Both the position numbers and the translations under genes were made by a program. A model generated the notes under the pieces. That model had not been told where the DNA came from. It saw nothing but the letters and a program-made list of their open reading frames with translations, and made no database searches. Source: Candidatus Bathyoplasma sp. NZ (lineage in GTDB: Bacteria > Bacillota_I > Bacilli_A > MAG-NZ). From it: a DNA stretch of 64,000 nt. This document shows positions 35,835 through 45,922 of this stretch, one piece after another (positions within the stretch are counted from its first letter, which is position 1; each line of letters starts with the position of its first letter). The stretch lies in NCBI GenBank assembly GCA_013332095.1, contig JABENI010000016.1, positions 62,001 to 126,000 of the forward strand, given 5' to 3'.

Positions 35835-36660
35835 AAATTAATGCAACTAATGCCAATTTCTAATGTTATCTATTCTCCCTAAACTAATTTTTTTAATCTG
35901 AACATATCCATTCCAACTAAATTTGTCTATTTTAGTTTTAATTATTTTTTATCGATATTATTTCAAATTTACAAATTGATCTATTTTAACGACCGAAAAA
36001 AGCCGTTAACTATTTTTTATGCTTATGTTTATATTTAAAGGAGTGATTTTATCAGTAGATTAAAAAAATAGTAAAAATAAATTTGAGAGCTAAGAAAAAA
36101 ATTGAAAATTGTAAGAATTTTGAAAACTCAAAAAAAAAACAATAAGTAAAGGAGTAGCATATCAGATAGTATGTTATATCCTCAATTAAAAAATATTATG
36201 AAAGTGTCATTAATCATACAAGAAAACAAGGTAATCCTTTCGAATGGTTAAAATCTAAACAAAATCTCCAAAAAATGATTTATTAGAATATGAAACTAAA
36301 GTTAGAAACCGCTGTTTTAAAAAAACGATTAATTTTTGAAAAAAAGATCAACCGAAAGAAATAATTATAAGATTGTCTTCAGTTACTGGAGAATTCAAAA
36401 ATGGCTATAATGTTTAATTGACTATCTAAGTTTTTTTCAGTCTCAAAAAATAGCTACCATAATTATCTGAAACATGAGGATAAACATTTAAATCAAAATC
36501 AACCGAATCATGATGAACTATCTAAAGAAATACTGCAAGTAAATAAAAAACATCTTTCTTGTGATGATAGAAAAATAAATGAATATCTTAAAAGAAGACC
36601 TAAGGTGGTTGTTTCAGATTGGCAATTCAATAAATATTATCAAAAATTAAAGGCTTAATC
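35835..36660. other. Relics of mobile genes, no intact gene
   Basis: Mostly broken frames. At 36425-36658 a plus-strand frame reads SVSKNSYHNYLKHEDKH, then DELSKEILQVNKKHLSCDDR and a stop, which resembles the N-terminal part of an IS3 OrfB. Near 36170 another piece reads SSIKKYYESVINHTRKQGNP. Source families otherwise unrecognised. Confidence 0.45.
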
Positions 36661-36679
36661 AAAATTTAAAAATAGTTAT

Positions 36680-37185
36680 CTTAAAATTGGCTTTAGGTAG
36701 ATAAAGTTTCTCAGAAAACTTATTTCTTGAGATGTAAGTAAACCATTTGAAATTGTAATAGCAGGTACGCCATAATAAATATTAAAAGATATGGTTTAAT
36801 AATATACAATGATGTGCTTAATAAGGCATTATATCATCTGACTTATATGAAATTATGAAAGAGTATTTAAACAAAACAAATGATGTCTTAAAAAAACAAA
36901 AGAAAACATGGATATATTAACTAGGATACAATTTTATCCACCGATCAAAGTTCAACATATGATTCAAGATCATTCAAAAAAGATCATCAAAATTATAAGA
37001 TAAAAAAATCAATATTCCAAATGAGAACTACAAGAGATAATCAGTAATAAAATTGTTAATTAGTTCAATTAAGTGGGAATTAAAATCCGATTTTAATTCA
37101 AGTAAAGCAAATAATATCCTCCAAACAATAAAAGGTTATTATCTCATCACAACAATGTTTGATTTAGTTTAAAATTTAAAAACAA
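36680..37185. repeat. Decayed repeat segment, copy 2
   Basis: Alignable by eye with 39780-40117 over about 350 bases (TATTAACTAGGATAC, then CACCGA(T/C)CAA, AAATAATATC...CAAACAATAAAA and TTTAGTTTAAAAT are shared) and, more weakly, with 30640-30912. All three stand directly downstream of a terminator hairpin of the Ig-repeat gene type. Confidence 0.55.
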
Positions 37186-37249
37186 AAGCCCTATTGAATA
37201 TAGTGAACTGGTACTTGTCAAGTACCAGTTATAAAATTCAATAAGACTT
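37186..37249 (-). terminator. Terminator of second Ig-repeat gene, enclosing a 25-base perfect palindrome
   Basis: Outer arms AAGCCCTATTGAA (37186-37198) and TTCAATAAGACTT (37237-37249) pair through G-U on the minus strand and are followed there by T-rich sequence. The loop holds a 12-bp perfect inverted repeat with a single-base centre (37206-37230, AACTGGTACTTG-t-CAAGTACCAGTT), very similar to the sequences flanking and ending the IS3 element at the paralogous site. Confidence 0.65.
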
Positions 37250-37343
37250 CAATTAATATTTATTTATCTCTTTGTTAACAGTACTCAAATTATTGATTAG
37301 CATTCTTTTTTTAAATTTTTATCTTCACTACTAAATATATTTT

Positions 37344-39452
37344 TTATCTCCATCTTGATTTCCATCGTGGATAAGGCATAACCATATCCTCAACCTCTAT
37401 TACAGGTACGTAGGGTGTGGGTTCAAAATCTTCTTCATTTATATTTTTTTCTACAAGATAATAAACTGTATAGATAGCAATGTTTCCTGCAATATCACGT
37501 ACTATAAAATTATTCCCTCCTTTTCTTAAAAGAATATCATCTATTTTGAAAGATGGCGTTATAGATACCCATTTGTCGCCATTTAATTTGTATCCTGTAA
37601 TGTTTTCATTAGATTCAAATGTATATATTGGATTGTTAACGACACCATTTCCTCCAAAAGTTGGAGCTGTAACATCATAAGTCCTAGTATTAATTACTGA
37701 CCCAAAGTTTTCAATCAGTATTGCTCTATTTGTCCCCTTTGTACTTCCGCTAGAAATGATCACTTTATTGTCTGATGATCCACCTGGATTAAAGTTCGTT
37801 TGTCCAACATAAATTCCATTCACGTATATCGCTGCCTTAGGTAATATTCCTATTGGTCCTGTTGATTTAGGAATATGAAGCTCAAAGTCTAATGAGTCTC
37901 CAATTTTTACTTCTGGCAGATATACAGATTTCGAACTTCCTTTAGCAACATCTTGCTTACCATTTAGAACTTTACTTCCTTCGGTTGTAACTATTTTTAC
38001 ATACTCACCTGAATAAGTAATATTTAAACCATAACGCCTATTGGTATTACTACCTGGAATCTTTCCAGCTTCAAATTGTAGTCCTACAAATGCACCATAT
38101 CCTACCGCTTGAGAATTTCCTGCATAATTCTGAGTATTAGGATCTCCTATTCCTGCATAAGTATCTTGAGCAGGAAGTATAACTCTCCCTCTAACAGCTC
38201 CACCATTACGGTATAAATTATTATAATCATCTCTATCCAATAGTCTAACCGTTTGCAAGATTGCAGTAGAACTATCATCTAACTGTTGGAGCACTTTTAC
38301 CTGTTTTCCATCAACATCAAGTTCATAAATCTTATAACAAGCTGCTCCCTCACCGTACTCCTGCTTACAATTTCCATCTGCATCTAATATATTTGGAGTT
38401 ATTGACCCTGTTCCGCCATATTCCCAATTAGAATCATTGTCCCATGGAAGTAATCCTTTAGAAGCATAAAACATTAGATTATCATTATTCTTTAATATTA
38501 CTTGAATCGGAAATGTTTCACTTATATTCCCTTTAAAATTTTTGAACTGTAATTGATGGGAAAATTTATTTCCAATATCAATATGATATTTACCACCAAC
38601 ACGAGGGCCAATTGCTATAAAATTCCCTCCATCTAGTGAATACGATACTATTGCCTCATTTGTTGTAAAAGCATATTGTTGTGTTAATGTCCAATTTCCT
38701 GTCATTATCGTAGTTAATCCTATTTTTTTTGCTCTAAATGTTGCGATTACTTCATCTGCTGCATTTCCTGCTGCATCACTTACATTATATTTTACTACTA
38801 TATTTCTTCCTGCTACTAATTCTTGTCTTGCTGCATCTAAATCTACTAATGGAGTCGTTTGATCTTTTTTGAAATATGTTATTACTATATTATCACTTAT
38901 ATCTCCATCTTTATTATCCTGTGCTGTTGTTGATGGTGCTGTCCAATTTAAAGCATCCTCCGTATTTACTTCTCCTCCTACTACTGGATTTATTACTGGT
39001 ACGAGTTTGTCCGTTATTGAAAATATTGCGCTTACTTCTTTTGCTGCATTTCCTGCTGCATCACTTACGTTATATCTTACTATTATATATTTTCGTGTTA
39101 TTAATTCTACTCTTGCAGCTTTTAAATTTATTGAAGTTGTTCCATCTCCTTTAAAGTACGTTTCTGTTGCTACTAATCCTGTATCTAAATTATCTGTTAC
39201 AGTTGCTGTTGGTGGTGTCCACCTTAAAGCATCTTCCTTTTGTACCCATATTTCAGTTTTACCGTTCTTTAATTCATACCCTTCTATTTCTATTACTGGC
39301 GCTTCTTTATCTGGTGCTACAATTGGTACTGGTCCTTCTGAAGCGTTTATCTCTTTTTCTATAAATTTTGGTGCTAAGAACGCTACTATTGTTAATGTTA
39401 TTATCATCAATAAGTAACCTATTCTTTTAAAAATGTTTTTTCTTTCTTTCAT
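37344..39452 (-). CDS. Secreted protein with two Ig-like repeats and a lectin-like domain
   Basis: A 702-residue paralogue of the 1081-residue protein. The signal peptide is almost identical (KRIGYLLMIITLTIVAFLAP). Two Ig-like repeats (about 48-245) replace six. The lectin-like region (about 310-590, with YASKGLLPWDNDSNWEYGG and GAFVGLQFEAGKIPG) is strongly conserved, with one insertion near 455 (GDPNTQNYAGNSQ). After the final Ig-like unit the tail is different (EDFEPTPYVPVIEVEDMVMP, then a basic end). Differences in repeat number suggest recombination between repeats. No wall anchor is visible. Confidence 0.8.
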   Translation of the reverse strand: MKERKNIFKRIGYLLMIITLTIVAFLAPKFIEKEINASEGPVPIVAPDKEAPVIEIEGYELKNGKTEIWVQKEDALRWTPPTATVTDNLDTGLVATETYFKGDGTTSINLKAARVELITRKYIIVRYNVSDAAGNAAKEVSAIFSITDKLVPVINPVVGGEVNTEDALNWTAPSTTAQDNKDGDISDNIVITYFKKDQTTPLVDLDAARQELVAGRNIVVKYNVSDAAGNAADEVIATFRAKKIGLTTIMTGNWTLTQQYAFTTNEAIVSYSLDGGNFIAIGPRVGGKYHIDIGNKFSHQLQFKNFKGNISETFPIQVILKNNDNLMFYASKGLLPWDNDSNWEYGGTGSITPNILDADGNCKQEYGEGAACYKIYELDVDGKQVKVLQQLDDSSTAILQTVRLLDRDDYNNLYRNGGAVRGRVILPAQDTYAGIGDPNTQNYAGNSQAVGYGAFVGLQFEAGKIPGSNTNRRYGLNITYSGEYVKIVTTEGSKVLNGKQDVAKGSSKSVYLPEVKIGDSLDFELHIPKSTGPIGILPKAAIYVNGIYVGQTNFNPGGSSDNKVIISSGSTKGTNRAILIENFGSVINTRTYDVTAPTFGGNGVVNNPIYTFESNENITGYKLNGDKWVSITPSFKIDDILLRKGGNNFIVRDIAGNIAIYTVYYLVEKNINEEDFEPTPYVPVIEVEDMVMPYPRWKSRWR

Positions 39453-39779
39453 TAAAATTCCCCCTTAATGTCTATATATTTTAATTGTAACATGTTATGG
39501 TAAAAAATAGTATTTTTTATTTTTTTCATCATTTAACAACTGATATTGTTAGTTCAAGTACTGCCACTATCAGCCAGTGTGTTTGCTACTACTAGTGTTT
39601 TCCTAATATTATTTTTTCGCTTTAATTTACTCCAATTTCTAATGCTATTTTTTATTCTTAAACTAATATTTTTGATCTTGACATATCTGTTCCAACTAGA
39701 CTTGTCTATTTTAGTTTTAATTATTTTGTAACATATCTCTATTTTTTATTGAGTATTATTCTAAATTTATGAATTTGAT

Positions 39780-40117
39780 TTAGAAGAATTTAATCATGAA
39801 GAATATTTAAATACCATCACAGAGCACTAATAATATCTCGAAACAAAAGAAAAAGAAGATATATTAACTAGGATACGATTTTGCCCACCGACCAAGTAAA
39901 TATTTACCCGAGGAACACTCGAAAAAAATCATAAAAATTATGAGATAAAAGATTAATGTCCGAAGCGGAACTCTAAGTAATAGAATCGTTAAATAGATGA
40001 ATTAAGTGGAATGAAAATTTGATTTTAATTCAGTTAAAGCAAATAATATCTATCAAACAATAAAAGATTACATACGTTATTGCAACAATGATTGATTTAG
40101 TTTAAAATTAAAAAATA
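39780..40117. repeat. Decayed repeat segment, copy 3
   Basis: The third copy, closest to copy 2. No surface-protein gene remains next to it on the right; the neighbour is a PEP-carboxykinase-like gene with its own terminator, so an Ig-repeat gene may have been lost here. 39453-39779 shows nothing I recognise. Confidence 0.5.
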
Positions 40118-40150
40118 AAAACCCTATTGAATAGAGATTCAACAAAACTT
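40118..40150 (-). terminator. Orphan terminator of the Ig-repeat family type
   Basis: AAAACCCTATTGAAT (40118-40132) and ATTCAACAAAACTT (40137-40150) pair on the minus strand with G-U pairs and a loop of only AGAG, then a T-rich tail. It is the simple form, without IS or palindrome in the loop. Confidence 0.55.
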
Positions 40151-40264
40151 AAATTAATATTTACTTAGTATCGTTAACTCTTAACCAATTCAATTAATGA
40201 TTCTTTTTTTATTTTACAAGCGAATTATCAGTAAAATTTTATAGTAAAAAAATAGTTTGTAAAT

Positions 40265-40294
40265 AAAAAGGAACTGAATTATCAATTCCTTTTT
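40265..40294 (-). terminator. Terminator of the PEPCK-like gene
   Basis: AAAAAGGAA/TTCCTTTTT stem with T-runs on both strands, 10 bases after the stop codon. Confidence 0.75.
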
Positions 40295-40303
40295 ATTTAT
40301 AAC

Positions 40304-42034
40304 TTATTTAACACTTTTAATCCACTCTAACAATTTTAAGGCGGCATCTTTTGGACCTGCCATTTCCCGTCCTGGGATACCCAATTGAGTATAAATTTGA
40401 CCTACTGGTATTTTGTTCTCAAACAGTTGATCGTAAACTTTATCAATTAAAATATCACATTGTTCTTTTCTTTGAACTGGTCCAAATGGATTTGCAAAAT
40501 AACTATCTACAAGTCCTTCTTCGGTAGTAGTTCCTTTAGCTTTTCTTCTACCTGAAACAAATATTTTTTTCGCATCATCGACATTATTGAAGAAAGTTAA
40601 ACAGCTATCTAATTTTTCATAGTTATTAGCATACAACAATATGTCTACTTCATAACCCTTCATAATTACATCATACGGTGCTACTGGAATTAGTAATCGC
40701 GCATTTTGTCTATGAGGATTCATAAATATTCCTCGGTCTAATTCTTGATAAGCGTATCCATCATCTAAATCATCAACTCTAACGAATGCTCCCGTTTCAG
40801 TTCCGTAACCGATAACTTTTCCATCTTCAATTTTAAAAGTTCCCATATCATCAAAAATAATTTTTAAATCTTTTAGTTTACTTGCACTTAAAACTCTAAA
40901 GGCCTCTAAACTTTCGCTTTTACCAGCACCACTATCTCCAACAATCGCAATGTTTGCTTTTGTACCATCTATCATCGTAACCGCAACCATCGCTCCATGA
41001 ATAGGTAAATGCCCATTATCTAACATTTTAATATTATGTAAAGTTAATAACATTTTTTTCATATATCCAAAATAATCAATTTCATCAGATGCATTGGCAA
41101 ATCCAACATAAATATCATTTTTTTTATCAATATAATAACTCGGTGGTATCTCTTGATCTAAATCTGCTCCAAATACATAAATTAAATCCGGTTTTCTGCC
41201 ACTAAAATCTTCTTTTTTAACTAATTCAAATAAATTACATAGCGAAACACCATGATTAATATATTTTCTATTGAAATAGGTATAAGTTAAAAATTCTCCT
41301 ACTAAAGCGGGATAACATAACCAATCATCTTCGTTTAAATTAATTTTGCTAATCGGATTGAAATCAATTTCAGAAAATATCCCTGCCCTTTTATTTTTTT
41401 TAGGATAGGTAATAAAAGGAGCTCGCAAAATTACTGAACTGATAAAATTAATTCCCGATAATCCTTCATAACCTACAGGTTTATCCCACTTGTTTCCCGT
41501 AACCATTAACCCAACGTTTAAGCCAGCTTGAAGTTGACGGTAAACGTTAAATTTTCCCCCTAAAATATTAGTTAATATTCTACGGTAGGTAAATAATATT
41601 AAATCTGTAAATTTGTTAGTTTCTTCAATAAAATTTAATCCTTCAATACCTTCTGCCTCTTCTCTTGAATAGACTAATGCATATCTTTCTAATTTTCTCC
41701 AATAATTATACAGTCCATCAACAAATTCGACTAACTCATCGTGCAAGCCGTTAATTTTTTCTGTTTTAGCATTTAATTCTACAACTTGATCAAAATTTAA
41801 TATTAACAATAATTTGAATAAATCAATAAAACTTGTGATGAGTTCCTCTTCACTATCGTTTATTGTATTAAATTTCTCGATTAATAATTGATTATTTTTT
41901 TCTAAATTTTTTATGTACGATGCCAATATCTTATTAAACAAATTACTTTCGATAATTTCAATTGATTTTGTACAATATTTTTTACTAAAATTCATTAAAA
42001 CATTTGTTTCTGAACACAAAAATTCTTTTCTCAT
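40304..42034 (-). CDS. PEP carboxykinase/HPr kinase-like P-loop protein
   Basis: A 576-residue protein. The first 350 residues are helical and not recognised. A Walker A of the HPr-kinase/PEP-carboxykinase superfamily, GDSGAGKSES, lies near residue 366, followed by IIFDDMGTF (Asp pair, about 395), GYGTETGAFVRVDDL and an AYQELDRGIFMNPHRQNARL stretch, which fit the catalytic half of PEPCK-like enzymes. Such long PEPCK-like proteins occur in Bacillota without a proven role; gluconeogenesis and protein phosphorylation are both possible. It follows jetC by 53 bases, but a TATAAT at 42068-42063 suggests its own promoter. It is not a JetD. Confidence 0.6.
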   Translation of the reverse strand: MRKEFLCSETNVLMNFSKKYCTKSIEIIESNLFNKILASYIKNLEKNNQLLIEKFNTINDSEEELITSFIDLFKLLLILNFDQVVELNAKTEKINGLHDELVEFVDGLYNYWRKLERYALVYSREEAEGIEGLNFIEETNKFTDLILFTYRRILTNILGGKFNVYRQLQAGLNVGLMVTGNKWDKPVGYEGLSGINFISSVILRAPFITYPKKNKRAGIFSEIDFNPISKINLNEDDWLCYPALVGEFLTYTYFNRKYINHGVSLCNLFELVKKEDFSGRKPDLIYVFGADLDQEIPPSYYIDKKNDIYVGFANASDEIDYFGYMKKMLLTLHNIKMLDNGHLPIHGAMVAVTMIDGTKANIAIVGDSGAGKSESLEAFRVLSASKLKDLKIIFDDMGTFKIEDGKVIGYGTETGAFVRVDDLDDGYAYQELDRGIFMNPHRQNARLLIPVAPYDVIMKGYEVDILLYANNYEKLDSCLTFFNNVDDAKKIFVSGRRKAKGTTTEEGLVDSYFANPFGPVQRKEQCDILIDKVYDQLFENKIPVGQIYTQLGIPGREMAGPKDAALKLLEWIKSVK

Positions 42035-42087
42035 CTAACCATCCTCTCAAAATAATTTCTTAATTATATCACAACTTCCAACAAAAA

Positions 42088-45000
42088 TCAGTTCTTTTTT
42101 AAATTTAACTTATTCAAACTGAAAACCCAAGATTGATTTTTTTCTCTGGTAACAATCAATGTTGATTCCACATAAGGGTAAATATCTTCAACTTTTTGTG
42201 GTGGTGTTGATAAAATAACTTGTAATCCTAATTGTCCTAAAAACTTCATTACAGCTTCAGTTCTAATACTATCAATTTTATCGAAAGCCTCATCAAATAA
42301 TACAATACCTATTGAACTAACTTCCAGATTAGATTTTTGGTAGATTTTTACAAAAGTTGAGGCCATTGAAACGTAGTAGGGAATTTGTGTTTCCCCTCCA
42401 CTTTTTTCTCTAGAAATTTCTGATAGTAGACTAACACTATTTTCCGCATGAATAATTTCAATGTCATAATCCATGTAAGTCCGATAATCTAACATTTCAA
42501 TTATCATTTGCTCATTCAAATCGTCTTGAATCAAATAATCCATCAATTCATCTAAAATTTCACCGTATTCTTTTAAAAATTTTTCACTAAATCCCTCAAC
42601 ATTGTCATGGAATTTGGTGCAATTATAAAACATTTCATAATATGCTAAATGAGTAGTATTTGGCATTATTTTGAATCGATAGTGATCTGTTCCAAACTTT
42701 ATTGCATCAAGCGATTGATTTAGAGCAGCAAAATAGTTGTGGGCGTTAACAATACTTTCGTAAATTCTAAATAAAAAATGTTCCTTTAATTCTTTTTCAC
42801 TTCTTTTTCTCGATTCTTCTACTTTTCCGGTGAATTTTAATAAATGCGAATTTCTAAGTCTTTGCAGTTCTTCATAAAATTCTTCAATATTATCTAATCC
42901 ATCCTCGCCCTTGAAGTCGTGTTTAGTAATATATACTTTTTGGAGCAGTACTAATTCATTTATTTTTTCAAAATAAATTTTTCTATTTTTATTTAATTGA
43001 AGTTCAATATTTTTAAAAGTTGTCTTATAATCTAGATTTTTATACTGCAAATATTTTTCTCTCGCTTGTTCAATAATATCGACAACTTCAATTTCATAGT
43101 CAACTAATTCTTGTCTGCTCTGACCTAACTTAATTGTTATTTCTTCCACATTATTTAATTCTATCAACTGGTGTTCTAATATATTAATTTCTTTAGTGAT
43201 TTCCGATTGTCTTTTAGAAAATTCAATTACCTCTGTTTCAACAGCAGTTAACATTTTCCTTTTATCATCAATCGATAAATTTTCTAACGAATCGATAGTT
43301 TTATCAATCTCTTTTAATTTATTGATAGCATTCAAACGATTTATTTTAATATCAAATTTTTGTAAAACTGTCGCTAAATTATTTAAACTAAGATAACTAT
43401 CTTGACTATTTAATTCGGTAATATCGTTATTAATTTTTATCAATATCTCTTTTTTACTATTTACTTTTTCCCCATTTCTTACTAACTGTGTTTCGTAGGC
43501 TTTATTTCCGATATAAAGTTTATTGTAATTAAATCTATTTAATTCGCTTAAAACAAATCCTCGGTAAATTAGACAATCTTTTGTTACCGCTACATTATGT
43601 TTAGGTAAATCGTTTGCTTTTGAACATCTTACGACATTATTTAAACGATAATTAACATAGTATTTAGCTAACTGGTATTCACTTGTCACTAGCGATGCTA
43701 ATGAGTCTTCTTTTTCGTAATCATACTTAATAATTTTTCTAGTATCAACTATCGAAATGCTTTGTTTATATTTTGATCTAATGTTTTTGTATATTTTAAG
43801 TGCTTCTAAAAAATGTTCTGGTTCAATTAAAATGTTAAAACGATCTTTACCTAAATAACCTTCAATTGCATTTTGCCATTCAATATCGCTTATATCTAAA
43901 ACTTGGCACAGAATAATTGGATTAATTTCACTTTTTTTATATTTTTCTGCTAATTTTTCTTTAAGTTCATTTTTAAATTTTAAGACTTCACTATTAATTA
44001 AAACCTTTCGTTCATTCAATAATTTGTTTTCTTGATATAATTCTTTCAATTCTTTTTCAACTGTTGTTTTTTGAATATTTTCTTTGAAAACTTTATTTTT
44101 AATCTCATTTTTGATTTTAGAAATAAAGTCGTAGTAATTATTTATTACTACTGAAAATTCATTTAAATTAAGTAAATTTATTTCACAGTTCTCATACTGC
44201 AAAAAGGCATTTAAATAAGTACTATCATATCCTGAATTAAGTAGTTCTTTAGCTCTTGCCAACTCTTTTGAAATAATAACGTTGATTTTATCATCGTTTG
44301 CCGTTAAAACTGTAATTTTTTCAAGTATTTCACTACGATCTAGTTTTAATCTTTTAAAAACTTTATAATCATCATCAACTAACAACGATAAATTTAAGTC
44401 GTCTTTTTTAGATATTAGACTATCTAACTTTCCGTTTATTTCTAACAACCTAGTTTTATAATTGTTTACTTCTAAATCAATTTTTTGTTTTAAGATATTA
44501 TTTTCCGATATTTTATCTTCTAGATAATCTAATTTTAATCTTTTGTGTATATATAAATCATGTCTAATTTTAACATCGTACTCATTTACTTTTTGATGAA
44601 TATTTTCGACCATTTCCAAATCTGCAATTTTTTCATTTATCTCATCTAGTAAGAGGCTAAACTCTTTGTAAGTTTTTATGTTCCCGATTAAATACTCCAC
44701 ATCTAAATTTCTCTCTTCTAAAATATAAGTATAAATGAAATCTTTTACATTATTTATCGGTTTAAACGCCAGTGCTTTAGGCAGTAGATCAAAATAATTA
44801 TAATCAAAAATTTCTAGTTTTTCGCTAATTAATTCTCTTGCTGCCTTTAAGGTATTAGTGTGTTTATAATTTAATTTTGAAGACTTTAAAAACGCCTTAA
44901 ATTCTTTAATATTTTTGGAGTATTTATCAGTTATATAAAGTTGATCATCAATTTGAAAATCATCGATTGCATAAAATAGTGAATTGGGAGTTGACAGGAC

Positions 45001-45342
45001 ATCTTTACTATCTAAAACAACTCCATAAACTAAACTGCGATCATTTTTATCATCGTAAAATTCTAAACTAATATGACAACTAATATCTCCAGCTCGTAAA
45101 TATTTTTGATTACTCTTTCCAAGTTTTCCTCTAATATATGATGTAGCAGTTCTTTTATTTCCATCGTTTGCTGCAATATTAAATCGATATTTCCCCGGTG
45201 CTAATACAAACTGTAGGGCATCTAAAATCGTCGATTTACCAGCTCCATTTTCTCCAGTAATTAAAGTGTTTCCCTCAATTTCTATCGTTTCATTGCTAAA
45301 ATAATGCCAATTAATCAGCTTGATTTTCTTTAGTTTCTTCAT
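42088..45342 (-). CDS. jetC: SMC-like ATPase JetC (MukB/MksB type)
   Basis: A 1084-residue SMC-type ATPase: Walker A GENGAGKSTILDAL (about residues 28-41), long coiled-coil arms with a hinge-like middle (about 270-880), signature KSGGETQIPYY (about 982) and Walker B VLFDEAFDKID (about 1010). In Wadjet and MksBEF complexes this subunit extrudes DNA loops. The start at 45342 has GAGGA 5 bases upstream and overlaps jetB by 32 bases. It ends in TGA, the clearest use of that stop in the window. The family is secure; defence versus chromosome organisation is undecided because JetD is absent nearby. Confidence 0.85.
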   Translation of the reverse strand: MKKLKKIKLINWHYFSNETIEIEGNTLITGENGAGKSTILDALQFVLAPGKYRFNIAANDGNKRTATSYIRGKLGKSNQKYLRAGDISCHISLEFYDDKNDRSLVYGVVLDSKDVLSTPNSLFYAIDDFQIDDQLYITDKYSKNIKEFKAFLKSSKLNYKHTNTLKAARELISEKLEIFDYNYFDLLPKALAFKPINNVKDFIYTYILEERNLDVEYLIGNIKTYKEFSLLLDEINEKIADLEMVENIHQKVNEYDVKIRHDLYIHKRLKLDYLEDKISENNILKQKIDLEVNNYKTRLLEINGKLDSLISKKDDLNLSLLVDDDYKVFKRLKLDRSEILEKITVLTANDDKINVIISKELARAKELLNSGYDSTYLNAFLQYENCEINLLNLNEFSVVINNYYDFISKIKNEIKNKVFKENIQKTTVEKELKELYQENKLLNERKVLINSEVLKFKNELKEKLAEKYKKSEINPIILCQVLDISDIEWQNAIEGYLGKDRFNILIEPEHFLEALKIYKNIRSKYKQSISIVDTRKIIKYDYEKEDSLASLVTSEYQLAKYYVNYRLNNVVRCSKANDLPKHNVAVTKDCLIYRGFVLSELNRFNYNKLYIGNKAYETQLVRNGEKVNSKKEILIKINNDITELNSQDSYLSLNNLATVLQKFDIKINRLNAINKLKEIDKTIDSLENLSIDDKRKMLTAVETEVIEFSKRQSEITKEINILEHQLIELNNVEEITIKLGQSRQELVDYEIEVVDIIEQAREKYLQYKNLDYKTTFKNIELQLNKNRKIYFEKINELVLLQKVYITKHDFKGEDGLDNIEEFYEELQRLRNSHLLKFTGKVEESRKRSEKELKEHFLFRIYESIVNAHNYFAALNQSLDAIKFGTDHYRFKIMPNTTHLAYYEMFYNCTKFHDNVEGFSEKFLKEYGEILDELMDYLIQDDLNEQMIIEMLDYRTYMDYDIEIIHAENSVSLLSEISREKSGGETQIPYYVSMASTFVKIYQKSNLEVSSIGIVLFDEAFDKIDSIRTEAVMKFLGQLGLQVILSTPPQKVEDIYPYVESTLIVTREKNQSWVFSLNKLNLKKN

Positions 45343-45922
45343 TGTTATCCTCACTTTTGTAACTGTCTAATTTACTGTATACATCTTTAATTTCATCAAC
45401 ATTTATCGCAATTTCAATCGCTGGATAAATTGTTACAAGATCTGTTACCTTAAATTGAGTCGTACTGTTAATATTGATTAAACTGTATTTTTTAAATAAA
45501 ATTAAACATTCCGATATCTTCGTTTTGTTTAAGCCTTCAAATCCAATTACATTGAACATATCGTGAATATCTGATATTTTAACTTCTACATTTTTATTTA
45601 AAGTAATTTCTTTTTTATTCTCTTCATACAACAGTCTTAAAATAAGTAAAAATATTGAGTCCAGTAGTTTTAAATTTATTTTATTTGTTCCATGAATATT
45701 ACTGATACTTATTACTCCAAGTTTATTATTAATTTCTAATTCAATGTCCATCAACAATAAATACTCTTTAAATATTTCAAAATGCTTACTTATGAAAAAG
45801 TAGGCACTAGTACTATCTTTTTTAACTTTCACTAAATAATTTACTTGAAGTAGTTTGTTTACATAGAGTGAAAAACTCTTTTTGTCTTGGATTGTTAACT
45901 CATTATATTTACTGAACCACAT
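45311..45922 (-). CDS. jetB: JetB (MukE/MksE-like, DUF6063-type)
   Basis: A 203-residue winged-helix-like subunit: N-terminal NELTIQDKKSFSLYVNKLLQ, beta segment KDSTSAYFFISKHFEIFKEY and C-terminal YPAIEIAINVDEIKDVYSKL. In this complex class it bridges the kleisin (JetA) and the ATPase. It overlaps jetA by 14 bases and jetC by 32, so all three are co-translated. Assigned mainly from size, order and general pattern. Confidence 0.75.
   Translation of the reverse strand: MWFSKYNELTIQDKKSFSLYVNKLLQVNYLVKVKKDSTSAYFFISKHFEIFKEYLLLMDIELEINNKLGVISISNIHGTNKINLKLLDSIFLLILRLLYEENKKEITLNKNVEVKISDIHDMFNVIGFEGLNKTKISECLILFKKYSLININSTTQFKVTDLVTIYPAIEIAINVDEIKDVYSKLDSYKSEDNNEETKENQAD

Noticed and set aside
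40304-42034. JetD replacement nuclease
   Set aside because: The P-loop and following motifs are of the HPr-kinase/PEPCK superfamily; no TOPRIM motif is visible.
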